Counted from the stretch's first letter, positions 30,999 to 40,770 are shown. The stretch is 64,000 bases of DNA from Caldifarciminota bacterium (GCA_024277525.1 JAJRUZ010000065.1:1-64000); one strand, 5' to 3'. Notes: a model not told the origin generated them from the sequence alone. Translations and numbers: made by a program.

Positions 30999-31937
30999 TC
31001 ATTCAACAAAATATGTAAGTGTAATTTCGTTCGAAATACGAGTTAACTCGTTATAATCTTCTTCACTTAACTCAATATAAAGAGCCTGTGCATTTATTTC
31101 TGCTTGTTTTTCGTTCTTTGCACCCGGAATAGCAAAGATTCCCTCTTTTTTTATCAGCCATGAAAGGGCAATGACAGGGGGCTGAGTATCATATTTGCGA
31201 GCAAATTCTTTCAACTTTTCGGTAATATCAAGTATCTTTGATAAATTCGGCTCTTGAAAGAAAGGACTATCTTCTCTCAGGTCTTCCTTAGGAAGGTTTG
31301 TTTTATTATATTTCCCGGTTAACAGACCCAGACATAAGGGAGAATAGGCAATTATGGCAATGTTTTTCTTTCTGCAATACGGCAAGATTTCTTTTTCAAT
31401 GCTTCTATCAGCAAGAGAATACCTTATCTGATTGCTTACCACAGGATGATCAAGATATTTTGAAATTTCTCCGATTAACGGTTTTGAGAAGTTCGAAACC
31501 CCGAAATACCTTATTTTACCCTTTTCTATGAGTTCATTAATTGCTTTTGCAGTTTCTTCAAGTGGAACATAAGAATTCGGCCAGTGATATTGATAAAGGT
31601 CTATACAATCCCTTTTTAACCTTCTTAAAGAATCTTCGCATGCTTTCATTACATCTTTGTATCTTGCATGAGCACCTGCAAACTTTGTTGCTATAAAAAT
31701 TTCTTCTTTTATTCCTTCGAGTACATCCCCTATTAATTTTTCCGAAAATCCGTCTCCATAAATCCATGCAGTATCAATCCAGTTTATTCCTTTTTCAATT
31801 GATTTTATTATTGTTTTCTTACAATCATTTTCATCAAAGTTTTTTCCGAATCCCCAACTTTTTGTCCCGAATTGCCATGTTCCGAGTCCGATTTTTGTCA
31901 ATATTAAATCAGAATAAGAAAATTTTTCCTTTTTCAT
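30999..31937 (-). CDS. Aldo/keto reductase
   Basis: GLGTWQFG, WIDTAWIYGDGFSE, IDLYQYHWPN, AYSPLCLGLLTGKY. Confidence 0.9.
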   Translation of the reverse strand: MKKEKFSYSDLILTKIGLGTWQFGTKSWGFGKNFDENDCKKTIIKSIEKGINWIDTAWIYGDGFSEKLIGDVLEGIKEEIFIATKFAGAHARYKDVMKACEDSLRRLKRDCIDLYQYHWPNSYVPLEETAKAINELIEKGKIRYFGVSNFSKPLIGEISKYLDHPVVSNQIRYSLADRSIEKEILPYCRKKNIAIIAYSPLCLGLLTGKYNKTNLPKEDLREDSPFFQEPNLSKILDITEKLKEFARKYDTQPPVIALSWLIKKEGIFAIPGAKNEKQAEINAQALYIELSEEDYNELTRISNEITLTYFVE

Positions 31938-31938
31938 A

Positions 31939-31968
31939 TTGAAATTATAAGTGAATTTCTGATAAAAT
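31939..31968 (+). promoter_or_regulatory. Sigma70-type promoter TTGAAA-18-TAAAAT
   Basis: Located directly before ATG 31977; predicted near-leaderless transcript. Confidence 0.45.
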
Positions 31969-31976
31969 TATTAAAA

Positions 31977-32474
31977 ATGAGAAAATACCTGCTCAAATTC
32001 GAAAAATTATTTGTGCTTTTCAAAACATACAATGTGGATTTTGCTCTCCATGGTGATGCTGCCATTTATATGTGGGGAGTAAGAAAAAAAATAAGATATT
32101 TGGACATAGTAATAGATTTTGAACAAAAAAACATTGAAAGATTTGTAAGATTAATGAGAAACATGGGGATGAGGATTAAGGCAAATTTGAATTATAAAAT
32201 TTTGCCTGATTTCCTGAAAAAAAGGGAAGATTATGAGAAGGATTATATTATTTTTTACCATCGAAGAATTTATCCTTGGAGAATAAGACTGTGGTTAAGG
32301 GATGATTTGAAGAATTATTCATTTGTTGAGAAAAGGCTTGGTAATACAAGGGTTCCTGTAATTTCTTTGGAAAATTTGATAGATTTTAAAAGAAAAAGGA
32401 CTTCCTTAAAAGAACTTCAAGATTTCCATTTTATGAGAAACCTCCTTTCCGATATTTTTCTAAAAGTTCCTTAA
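31977..32474 (+). CDS. Hypothetical protein, possible nucleotidyltransferase-fold
   Basis: DFALHGDAAIYMWGVRKKIRYLDIVIDFE and LENLIDFKRKRT resemble small nucleotidyltransferase-like proteins. Confidence 0.4.
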   Translation: MRKYLLKFEKLFVLFKTYNVDFALHGDAAIYMWGVRKKIRYLDIVIDFEQKNIERFVRLMRNMGMRIKANLNYKILPDFLKKREDYEKDYIIFYHRRIYPWRIRLWLRDDLKNYSFVEKRLGNTRVPVISLENLIDFKRKRTSLKELQDFHFMRNLLSDIFLKVP

Positions 32475-32728
32475 TTTTGTCTTGGCAAAAAAGATTCTCT
32501 AAGTTTTTTCAGGTTTCATAGTAACTTTCTTTAAAAAGAGTTCAATATTTCAATAAACCGTGGCTTTGTGGTAAAAACTATACAAATTTGCTGATTTCTA
32601 TCTTAATCTTGAATTTTTCAGAATAAGAGCCTGTGAATTGTTGAAAAATTATATTATTTTTATGCTAACAGATTATATGAAGGTAAAGTAAAAGGCAATA
32701 GGTTCTTAAAAAACCAAAAAATAAAATT

Positions 32729-32757
32729 TTGATGTTTCATAATGTTTGAGTTATAAT
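32729..32757 (+). promoter_or_regulatory. Sigma70-type promoter TTGATG-17-TATAAT
   Basis: -35 at 32729-32734, -10 at 32752-32757. Confidence 0.55.
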
Positions 32758-32772
32758 CTATTTTATTGCAAC

Positions 32773-33483
32773 ATGAAAATTAAAGCAATTACTTTCGATT
32801 ACTGGGATACCCTTGTTCCCATTGATAGGGACAAGATCGAAAAAATGCGGGAACAAAGGGCAAAAGCACTTTCAGAATTTTTTAAAAAATACGGATATAA
32901 TCTTTCCCCGAATGATGTGAAGAAGATTTCAAACGAAATATGGGAGATTTATAAGGATAATCCTTTGACAAACAGAGAAGTGACATTGCATATGATAGTT
33001 GAAGAAATATTGGGGAAAATAGGAGTAAGAAAGGAAAGGGAAATGATAAAGAAAATTGTAGAAATTTATGAGGATTTTCTTTACAAAGCCGGACTATGTG
33101 TTGATAAGGATGTTATCCCGGTTTTAAAATATTTAAAAGAAAAGGGATTAAAACTCGGTATTATTTCAAATACACCTGGAGGAAATGTGGAAAGGAAAAT
33201 ATTAAAAGATGCAGATGTTATAGACTATTTTGACATAATGCTTTTTTCTTCATTTGAAGGAATAAGAAAACCTCACCCCCGAATCTTTTTAAATGCAATT
33301 GAATTTTTTAAAATAAAACCCGAAGAACTCCTGCATATAGGAGATACCCCTAAACTTGACATAGAAGGACCTCTGAAAATAGGAGCAAATGCATTGCTAT
33401 GGAATCCTAAAGGAAACAAAGTTAATGTAAAATATATAAAAAAATGGGAAGAATTGAAGAACACTTTAAAAGGCAAAATATAA
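32773..33483 (+). CDS. HAD-superfamily hydrolase (start revised from 32746 to ATG 32773)
   Basis: ITFDYWDTLVP, LGIISNTPGG, KPHPRIFLNA, LHIGDTPKLDIEG; TATAAT at 32752-32757 lies inside the longer ORF call. Confidence 0.88.
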   Translation: MKIKAITFDYWDTLVPIDRDKIEKMREQRAKALSEFFKKYGYNLSPNDVKKISNEIWEIYKDNPLTNREVTLHMIVEEILGKIGVRKEREMIKKIVEIYEDFLYKAGLCVDKDVIPVLKYLKEKGLKLGIISNTPGGNVERKILKDADVIDYFDIMLFSSFEGIRKPHPRIFLNAIEFFKIKPEELLHIGDTPKLDIEGPLKIGANALLWNPKGNKVNVKYIKKWEELKNTLKGKI

Positions 33484-33506
33484 AAAGGTTAATTAAATTT
33501 CCTTTT
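33483..33506. terminator. Possible bidirectional terminator hairpin between convergent genes
   Basis: AAAAGG-TTAATTAAATTT-CCTTTT inverted repeat at the convergent junction. Confidence 0.35.
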
Positions 33507-34653
33507 GATATACCCTGAAAATTTTATAAGGTATACCTCCCATTCTTTTTATTAAATTGTTTATCTCAAAGTTATTTTCCAATGTAAGAGAACCCTCTCC
33601 GTATTTATATCCGAATTCATAACCCTTTAAAAGAATTTTTGCAGCCATAAGGACACCTATTCCCTTCCTGAATTCTTTCTTTACTCCCAGAATTAAAAGC
33701 CTCCCTGATTTTAATCTCGGAATCCCTGATGAGAAAGGTAATTTGTTTAATCTCCATATTAGCTTTATTATATTTTTTATGCTCAATTTACCTTTAAAAT
33801 TCTTTATTGCTTCCAGTAGGTTCGGGATGCCGATTGCAACACCTACGGGTTCCTCTTCCCTCTCGGCAAGTAAAGCAGCATCAGGTATAATAACAGGCTT
33901 CAATCCTTCGGCAATGTATTCCATATCATCCTCATCAAGGGGAACCGTTCCCCAATTATTCTCCCATGCTTCATTATAAACCTCCCTTACTTTCTGTAAT
34001 TCCTCATTTAACCTTCTCAGATTTGCCCTCCTGATCCTTATCTTATTCTTTGCACATAGTTTATTCTCTGTCTTTATGATTCTTTTCAGACGGGGATGGA
34101 CCACATACAGAGGAATGAACCAGGCATAAAAATCAATAATTTTCTTATATCCTTCTCCTTCAATCAAATCTGCATAATATCCCGGATTCCAAGGAGTCAT
34201 TATCATGGGCAAATATTCAAATCCTTTAATCTGAACACCGTAAACTCCATCATATGCAAAACTCGCGGGTCCGATAATCTTTTTACAATTTTCTTTTCTT
34301 AAAAAATTTTCTGCCTCCTCAAGCAAGGCTCCCGCAACCTCGGAATCAGGTACGAGTTCAAAATGTCCGAAAAACCCGGTTGTGTTTTCATCCACACCGA
34401 TAATTTTGTGTCTTGCTTTATAAGCACTTATTCTTCCGACGGGTTTACCGTTCTTTAAAGCAATAAAATAAGTTACCTTTGCCTTTTTAAATAAAGGATT
34501 CTTTCCCTCAGGATCAAGATGCTGTTTTTCAAGTATCTTTAAAGGTTCAACCCATCCGACAAGGGGAACTCTTTTCCATACATCAACCTGAACCCTGATA
34601 AATAATTCTAAATCTTTCTTATTTTCAACAGAAATAATTTTTATATTGCTCAT
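33493..34653 (-). CDS. GNAT-like acetyltransferase family protein
   Basis: YFIALKNGKPVGRISAYKARHK and overall GNAT-like organisation. Confidence 0.55.
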   Translation of the reverse strand: MSNIKIISVENKKDLELFIRVQVDVWKRVPLVGWVEPLKILEKQHLDPEGKNPLFKKAKVTYFIALKNGKPVGRISAYKARHKIIGVDENTTGFFGHFELVPDSEVAGALLEEAENFLRKENCKKIIGPASFAYDGVYGVQIKGFEYLPMIMTPWNPGYYADLIEGEGYKKIIDFYAWFIPLYVVHPRLKRIIKTENKLCAKNKIRIRRANLRRLNEELQKVREVYNEAWENNWGTVPLDEDDMEYIAEGLKPVIIPDAALLAEREEEPVGVAIGIPNLLEAIKNFKGKLSIKNIIKLIWRLNKLPFSSGIPRLKSGRLLILGVKKEFRKGIGVLMAAKILLKGYEFGYKYGEGSLTLENNFEINNLIKRMGGIPYKIFRVYQKEI

Positions 34654-34699
34654 TGGTTTAAAATTTAATTATAATTTTCTTTCAAAAAAGGAGGCAAAT

Positions 34700-36121
34700 A
34701 TGAAGGAAAAAATATTTTTTGAAGGAAAATGGCAGGAGGGCGAAAAATATTTCGGTGTATATAAAAAGGGAACAAAGGAAATAATATACGAATTTCCCGA
34801 ATCCACTGATGAACAAATTGAAAAGGCTGTCTCTTATCTTGAAAAAAATAGAAAAAAAGTCAAATCCCTGACTTCGTTTGAAAGATACAAATTGCTCTTT
34901 AAGGCAAAGGAAATACTTGAAAAAAGATTTGAAGAGACCGCAAAAATTATTTCCCTGGAAAGCGGAAAGACCATAAACGAAGCAAGATTTGAAGTAAAGA
35001 GAGGAATTGAGACCCTTCTGTTTTCTGCAGAAGAAGCCAAAAGAATATACGGAGAATTCATTCCTATGGATGCATCAGAATTCGGAAAGGACAGAATCGG
35101 ATTTACCATAATGGAACCTGATCCGATTGTTCTTGCAATAACACCTTTTAATTTTCCTTTAAATCTTGCGCTCCATAAAATAGCACCCGCAATTGCCGCT
35201 GGTTGCAGCATCGTTTTTAAGCCTTCAAGTTATACTCCGATGAGCGGGAAGGTATTGACCGAAATATTACTCGAAGCAGGTTTCCCTCCTGAAGGAATAG
35301 CATTTCTCACCGGAGGCGGTGGCACTGTCGGAGAAAGACTGGTTAAAGACAAAAGAATAAGACACATAAGCTTCACAGGCTCAAAAGAGATAGGAGAAAG
35401 AATCTCCCTTGTAGCGGGAATGAAGAAAAAAACGTTTGAACTGGGTTCGAATTCCGCTCTCTGTATTTTCCCTGATTTTGATTACACAAGGATTCTTGAA
35501 AGGATAGTAAAAGGCGCATATGCACTTGCAGGACAAGTTTGTATCTCTATCCAGAGAATTTATGTAGAAAAAAGTATAAAGGAAAAGTTTGTTGAGGATT
35601 ATTTGAATATATTAAAAAATCTGAAAGTAGGAGATCAGTTAAATGAAGATACAGATGTAGGACCCATGATTTCCGAAAGTGCTGCTGAAAAAGCTGAGGA
35701 ATGGGTAAAAAAAGCAATTGATAAGGGTGCAAAGGTTTTACCCGAACTCAAAAGGGAAGGTTCCTTTCTTTATCCCGTATTGATATTGGATGCTCCGGAG
35801 GATTCAGAAGTATGTGCAAAGGAAGCTTTTGCACCGCTTGCAGTCTGTAACAGTTTTGAAACAGAAGAAGAACTTGTTGAAAAGGTAAATAACTCAGAAT
35901 ACGGGCTTCAATGCGGTGTTTTAACCTCAGACATTGAAAGAGCAATTAAATTAGCAAAAGAGATTGAAGTCGGCGGGGTCATAATTAATGATATTCCTTC
36001 CTTCAGAGTTGATCATATGCCCTACGGAGGCGTAAAGGGCTCGGGAATGGGAAGGGAAGGTCCGAGATATGCAATCAGAGATTTTGTTGAAGAAAAAATT
36101 GTGGTAATAAAGGTAAAATAG
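34700..36121 (+). CDS. Aldehyde dehydrogenase family protein (start revised to 34700)
   Basis: ITPFNFPLNLALHKIAPAIAAG, FTGSKEIG, FELGSNSALCIF, GQVCISIQR; GGAGG Shine-Dalgarno before ATG 34700. Confidence 0.9.
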   Translation: MKEKIFFEGKWQEGEKYFGVYKKGTKEIIYEFPESTDEQIEKAVSYLEKNRKKVKSLTSFERYKLLFKAKEILEKRFEETAKIISLESGKTINEARFEVKRGIETLLFSAEEAKRIYGEFIPMDASEFGKDRIGFTIMEPDPIVLAITPFNFPLNLALHKIAPAIAAGCSIVFKPSSYTPMSGKVLTEILLEAGFPPEGIAFLTGGGGTVGERLVKDKRIRHISFTGSKEIGERISLVAGMKKKTFELGSNSALCIFPDFDYTRILERIVKGAYALAGQVCISIQRIYVEKSIKEKFVEDYLNILKNLKVGDQLNEDTDVGPMISESAAEKAEEWVKKAIDKGAKVLPELKREGSFLYPVLILDAPEDSEVCAKEAFAPLAVCNSFETEEELVEKVNNSEYGLQCGVLTSDIERAIKLAKEIEVGGVIINDIPSFRVDHMPYGGVKGSGMGREGPRYAIRDFVEEKIVVIKVK

Positions 36122-36185
36122 AAAAATTTTTAACAATTATATAAGCTCCCTATAAAAATGAAATATTATAATAAAGGCACTAATT

Positions 36186-36521
36186 TTAAATTTGTCCAAA
36201 AATAGGGGGTATATCGAAATTTTCCTTGAATGCAAGGATAATCTTGCCCGATTCCCCGTTTTCAATTCCTATATCCGGGAAACCGAGTTTTACCTTTAAA
36301 TCTTTCTCAAGGGGATTATAAAGAATCAAATTCGCATTAACTTTAAAGGAATAATCCGTATTTTGATAAAATGAAATTATTTCGCTTTCAAGGACTATAC
36401 TTGTTTCTTCTACAGGATAAACATTTGTTCCACTGCCGTAAAAAATTGCATCATTAGCATAAATAAAAAAGCTGACAAATAAAAGGATAAATTTAAAATT
36501 CCGCATAAATATCCATACCAC
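36186..36521 (-). CDS. Hypothetical secreted protein, probably truncated
   Basis: MRNFKFILLFVSFFIYANDA signal peptide, short, ends abruptly; start overlaps a 38-bp repeat. Confidence 0.4.
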   Translation of the reverse strand: MVWIFMRNFKFILLFVSFFIYANDAIFYGSGTNVYPVEETSIVLESEIISFYQNTDYSFKVNANLILYNPLEKDLKVKLGFPDIGIENGESGKIILAFKENFDIPPIFGQI

Positions 36522-36536
36522 CTATTTCCTTTATTT
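36499..36536. repeat. 38-bp direct repeat, copy 1
   Basis: TTCCGCATAAATATCCATACCACCTATTTCCTTTATTT, identical to 38186-38223. Confidence 0.9.
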
Positions 36537-37235
36537 CATAAATATAACTTTTCTTAAAATTTTCTTCTCACCGAGCTGAAACTTTATGAAATAAACACCC
36601 GATTTTAAATGTCCGATTGTCTCCCTATAATGTCCCGGTGAAATACCATTTTTCATTTTGTAAAAAACCCGCCTGCCGGATACACTGTATAAACTCAGGA
36701 TTAAATTCTTACTGGATAAATACGGAGGGACACCATAATGTAAATCAATACAATTTTTACCATTCAGAATTTCCAAATAAAATTTATCGGGTATCTTTTC
36801 GTTCTTTTCAGAAACATGTGTTATATATTTTACTTCAATCTTATCCACCCATCCTCCGTCAGAGCCCGCAGCCTCCGAGCCGTCTTTTCTGTAAACCCAC
36901 TTCACCGTATGCGTATCCTGGTCCTGAATTACAAGTATTTCCCTCTGCCAGTCCACCTCACCCGAAATGTAAAATTTCAAAGTGTCATCCTTATAGAATA
37001 ATAGTTTGTCATATACACTTTCGGATGATACTTTCCAATAAAAACTCAAAGTGCATGGTCCTACAACTTGCGTTGAAAGAAAAGTACTTTCATTGTTACC
37101 GATTTTTCCTGAAACAACCGCATCACTATCAAAATATGAAACAGCAGTCTGACCCATCCAGTTTGCATTTCCACCTGTAACGAAATTGAGGGCAAAATTA
37201 TCAGCCGCTTCATTAATAGAAACCTCAGTGTAGTT

Positions 37236-37338
37236 AATGGGGAAATATTCAACAAAATCAACCCAGCCTGCATCCTGCCCATATGAACCGCTTCCGTCTT
37301 TTGCATATACCCATCTCAATGTATCCTCTCCGGGAACC
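37236..37338. repeat. 103-bp exact repeat, copy 1 (module coding repeat)
   Basis: AATGGGGAAATATTCAACAAAATC...CTCCGGGAACC identical to 37659-37761, offset 423 bp. Confidence 0.85.
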
Positions 37339-37658
37339 AAATTGATAAATTTTTCCTGCGTCCAGTCAACTTCACCTGACAATTAATATTTAAGGTCAGA
37401 ACCCCTGTAATATCTATAAAACCTGAGATAATCATACCCGGCTTCAGAAGAGACCTTCCAGTAAAATTTCAAACTGCAAGGAGACTGAACAACTGTTTTC
37501 AAATATACGGATTGATAATGAGAAATTCTTCCGGAAACCACTGCATCGGAACCGTCAAAAGATAAAGCGGTTTCTCCTGTCCAGCTTCCGTCACCCCCGG
37601 TCTCCCAGAGAAGTGCTGAATTGTCAACACCCTCCGGAATGGTTACCTGAGTATTTGA

Positions 37659-37761
37659 AATGGGGAAATATTCAACAAAATCAACCCAGCCTGCATCCTG
37701 CCCATATGAACCGCTTCCGTCTTTTGCATATACCCATCTCAATGTATCCTCTCCGGGAACC
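37659..37761. repeat. 103-bp exact repeat, copy 2
   Basis: See copy 1. Confidence 0.85.
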
Positions 37762-38149
37762 CAGATGACAATCTTCTTCTGATTCCAGTCCACATCCCCT
37801 GAGATAGAATAAAAAAGCTGTGCATTCCCAGAGATAATTGTTCTATAAAACCGAAGATAATCATATCCGGCTTCAGAAGAGACCTTCCAGTAAAACTTCA
37901 AACTGCAAGGAGACTGAACAACCGTTCCCAGGTAAGTGCTCTGAAAGTCGGATATTCCTCCGCTCTGAGCCGCATCACCATCGTAAAAGAAGTAAGTAGT
38001 CTGATAAAACCAGACCGAGTCTCCACCCGTGAACCAGGGCAATAAGGTATCATCTACCGCATCCGGAAGTGTCTGAGAATAAAGAGAACATAATACACCC
38101 AGCACAATTGTTAAAAAAGCTCTCATTATATAACCTCCGGTTCTTCACA

Positions 38150-38160
38150 GGAGTTGAACC
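38150..38160 (-). promoter_or_regulatory. T-arm-like leader element GG-TTCAACT-CC upstream of the repeat protein
   Basis: Minus strand AAGGGTTCAACTCCTGT, 23 nt before ATG 38126. Confidence 0.55.
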
Positions 38161-38170
38161 CTTAAATAAA

Positions 38171-39226
38171 TTACTTTTTTTCTATTTCCGCATAAATATC
38201 CATACCACCTATTTCCTTTATTTTTAAATCCTTAAAATTTCTCTTTAAAAGATAGGCTATATTCTCAGGGGACTCAGGAGTTATAACCTCAAGGACGCCG
38301 GAATTACCTATGTATTCTCTTATTATCACTTTTTCAACCTTTCTAACATTCTCAAGCAAAAAACTCCTTATATCCCCGAATTTCTCAAAGGAAATGTTAT
38401 ATAAATGAATCTTTACCACATTACCCCCTGTCTCCCATCCTTCTATTATCTCCTTCTTTAAAACACTGAATAAAGAATCCACAAGCTTCTTTTTTATAGA
38501 AAAATTAACCTCAGGATAATTCTTCTCTATCCTTTCGGATGCCATTACCTCCGCTGAACGCGGGTCTATTGTCCTGGCAGTCAATACAATATGCTTTATC
38601 CCTTTCTCAAAATAAGAAGTCTTTAATGTCTTCTCTTCCTCCCTGTACTCAGCAAAAACTATAATCTCCGCCCCCTCCCTTAAAGCATACCTCGCAAGAA
38701 TGGTATCATTCGCTCCTGCAAATATAAGTCTCAACCTCTCTTTCCCCATTTTATTCTTTAAACTCACAGGGTCAAGAACAGGAAAACCCGCATCCCTGAA
38801 TGAACCCGTTAACATATCCTCAAGAAATGAAACATTTGAAAAAACAAGAATACGGGGTCTCCCTTTCTCAAGTATTAAAAGCCTCAATGCAATTAAATCA
38901 TCCTTTAATTTACCCTCCTTTATCACCGCCCTTATCTTCACCCTGTAAAGCCCTGCTTCCTCCCTCTCCGAAATTATCTGATATTCCTTTACATAACCCT
39001 CTGCCTTTGAAAATATCTTGTCCTGAAGAAGCTCATAATTTTCAACAATTGTTTCGGAAGAAAGAAACACTCCGGCACCCTGCTCAACCGCATTCCTTAA
39101 AGCGTCCTGAATCGCCCTGTCACGCGCAACTCCCTTTGAAACATTCTGCAATGAAGCAACACCTTCGGATATTACCGCTTTTTCAGATGCGGAAATTAAA
39201 AATATAAAAATCCAAAACATAATCAT
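38171..39226 (-). CDS. FlgT N-terminal-domain-like envelope protein
   Basis: EGVASLQNVSKGVARDRAIQDALRNAVEQGAGVFLSSETIVENYELLQDKIFSKAEGYVKEYQII. Confidence 0.65.
   Translation of the reverse strand: MIMFWIFIFLISASEKAVISEGVASLQNVSKGVARDRAIQDALRNAVEQGAGVFLSSETIVENYELLQDKIFSKAEGYVKEYQIISEREEAGLYRVKIRAVIKEGKLKDDLIALRLLILEKGRPRILVFSNVSFLEDMLTGSFRDAGFPVLDPVSLKNKMGKERLRLIFAGANDTILARYALREGAEIIVFAEYREEEKTLKTSYFEKGIKHIVLTARTIDPRSAEVMASERIEKNYPEVNFSIKKKLVDSLFSVLKKEIIEGWETGGNVVKIHLYNISFEKFGDIRSFLLENVRKVEKVIIREYIGNSGVLEVITPESPENIAYLLKRNFKDLKIKEIGGMDIYAEIEKK
38186..38223. repeat. 38-bp direct repeat, copy 2 (codes the C-terminus of the FlgT-like protein)
   Basis: Identical to 36499-36536. Confidence 0.9.
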
Positions 39227-39241
39227 AAAAAAACAGGTTAA

Positions 39242-39266
39242 TCGCGGTTTGGAAACCGCTCCTACA
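39242..39266. repeat. REP-type palindromic element, copy A
   Basis: TCGCGGTTTGGAAACCGCTCCTACA; GCGGTTT-GG-AAACCGC palindrome with GTAGGAG head. Confidence 0.75.
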
Positions 39267-39281
39267 TTTATTTTTTAAAAT

Positions 39282-39305
39282 TGTGCGATAAATCACACCG
39301 CTACA
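39282..39305. repeat. REP-type palindromic element, diverged subtype (copy B)
   Basis: TGTGCGATAAATCACACCGCTACA; TGTG...CACA palindrome with GTAGCGG head. Confidence 0.55.
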
Positions 39306-39313
39306 TTGTTTTT

Positions 39314-39338
39314 TCGCGGTTTGGAAACCGCTCCTACA
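39314..39338. repeat. REP-type palindromic element, copy C
   Basis: Identical to 39242-39266. Confidence 0.75.
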
Positions 39339-39364
39339 ATTTTTTTTATCCATTATGCCGTTTC

Positions 39365-40168
39365 CTAAAACAACGCAAGCACAATCTTTTTTCCGACTTT
39401 CCATATCACCTTTAACCACTTTAATTTTTCCGCCTCTTTTTTACCCACAACAAAATCCCTTTTATTCAATGCAGACTTTATCTTTATTACCAGAGGAGAT
39501 TTTGAAAGCTCGGGATCCGATAACACATCATTCAAACTGTTCACAAAATTAATAACCTTTGCTGTCTTCGGATTCTTCGGGTCTATGAATTCCGAAGTAT
39601 CAAGCAATAAATTTCCGTTTTCATCATAAAACTTAGGAAAAACAGTAGGTTTTACATCCGCTCCTGATACATCAATCACAGCACCGGAATAATTCAAAGC
39701 CTTCAATTTCGGCTCTTCCTTTATCTCGCCCTTTTTCCTGGGAACTTCGGGCAACAAGGGTGTTACAAATCCATCCTCTCCGTAAAAATTTACCGCAAGC
39801 TCAACCTCCACAATTCCATTTTCCCTATCAATCTTCGGCTCCCCTATCATCCTTGCATTCTTCACAACACCCTGAACCCTGCTTAATATTAAATCACTTT
39901 TTAAAATGTAATTCTCAACTATCGTCTCGGAAGTTATATGAACTCCCTTTATTGTCTCAAGTAGATTCCTCTGCGCAACAACAATTGCAACCCTTCTTGC
40001 TTTAAGAATTTCCTGTGATAAATTCTTCGCCTTCGGGTCAAAAGCACCATAACCTTTTGCAGTAACAACACCTTTAATCCAGTCAATCTTACCGTGCTCC
40101 GTAACCTCAATACCTTTTTGAGGTGAAGCAAGCTGCAGAAAAATAATAAAGGAAATTAAAAGTTTCAT
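39365..40168 (-). CDS. LPP20/FlgP-like envelope protein
   Basis: VTAKGYGAFDPKAKNLSQEILKARRVAIVVAQRNLLETIKGVHITSETIVENYILKSDLILSRVQGVV. Confidence 0.7.
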   Translation of the reverse strand: MKLLISFIIFLQLASPQKGIEVTEHGKIDWIKGVVTAKGYGAFDPKAKNLSQEILKARRVAIVVAQRNLLETIKGVHITSETIVENYILKSDLILSRVQGVVKNARMIGEPKIDRENGIVEVELAVNFYGEDGFVTPLLPEVPRKKGEIKEEPKLKALNYSGAVIDVSGADVKPTVFPKFYDENGNLLLDTSEFIDPKNPKTAKVINFVNSLNDVLSDPELSKSPLVIKIKSALNKRDFVVGKKEAEKLKWLKVIWKVGKKIVLALF

Positions 40169-40227
40169 ATTTTACCTCCCGGTTTGATTTTTTGCATACC
40201 GGCGTCTGAGGATACATTCATCTCTTT

Positions 40228-40770
40228 TTATCTCTTTATTGCCTTTTTTAAAGCATGTAAACAATTACCGACAGCCATCTCAAGCGCGGATTCCTTGTTA
40301 AGCATACTTTCGCCCCTTCCCCTTGAATAATAAACAACCTCTCCTGTCTCCACATTTACAAGCTTAAAATAAATTCCTATCACATAAAGCACGCTCCCAC
40401 CACTTATATTTCTTCCGGCTGTCTCTATATTATAAATTCCCACAAGCTCCGCACCCAGAATCTTTCCGAATTCAACCGCCTGTGATTCATCCACAATACC
40501 TGAATACTGGAAACCCTGCTCATCAAGAACCTTCTCTATATCCCTTCTTTCAATAAGCGTAAAAAGACCGGTCCCCAGGAGTTCCATTGAAAATACATCG
40601 TAAAGCTTTGTGAGGTCCTTCTCCTTCAAATAAGGAGAACTTTTAAGCGGAATAAGTGCAACCCTGTAAGTCCTTGTTAAATCAAAAGAAGGAGCAATTG
40701 TTCCCTTCGCATAATACCCTGTCATGCAGGAAACAAAATATATAAATAAAATCACCAGCCCTCTTCCCAT
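40228..40770 (-). CDS. CsgG/FlgO-like lipoprotein
   Basis: FVSCMTG lipobox-like; FSMELLGTGLFTLIERRDIEKVLDEQGFQYSGIVDESQAVEFGKILGAELVG. Confidence 0.75.
   Translation of the reverse strand: MGRGLVILFIYFVSCMTGYYAKGTIAPSFDLTRTYRVALIPLKSSPYLKEKDLTKLYDVFSMELLGTGLFTLIERRDIEKVLDEQGFQYSGIVDESQAVEFGKILGAELVGIYNIETAGRNISGGSVLYVIGIYFKLVNVETGEVVYYSRGRGESMLNKESALEMAVGNCLHALKKAIKR

Larger units (their letters stand above)
36531..38126 (-). pseudogene. Secreted repeat protein with three ~140-aa jelly-roll-like modules and a T9SS-like C-terminal domain, interrupted by an in-frame TAA at 37383-37385
   Basis: Repeated CSLKFYWKVSSEAGYDYLRFY...SGEVDW...GEDTLRWVYAKDGSGSYGQDAGWVDFVEYFPI; tail LYSVSGRRVFYKMKNGISPGHYRETIGHLKSGVYFIKF; both ORFs are in one frame, separated only by TAA. 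Confidence 0.8.

Noticed and set aside
39183-39419. 78-aa ORF with repeated CRSGFQTA
   Set aside because: It is the translation of the REP-type repeats; not a credible protein.
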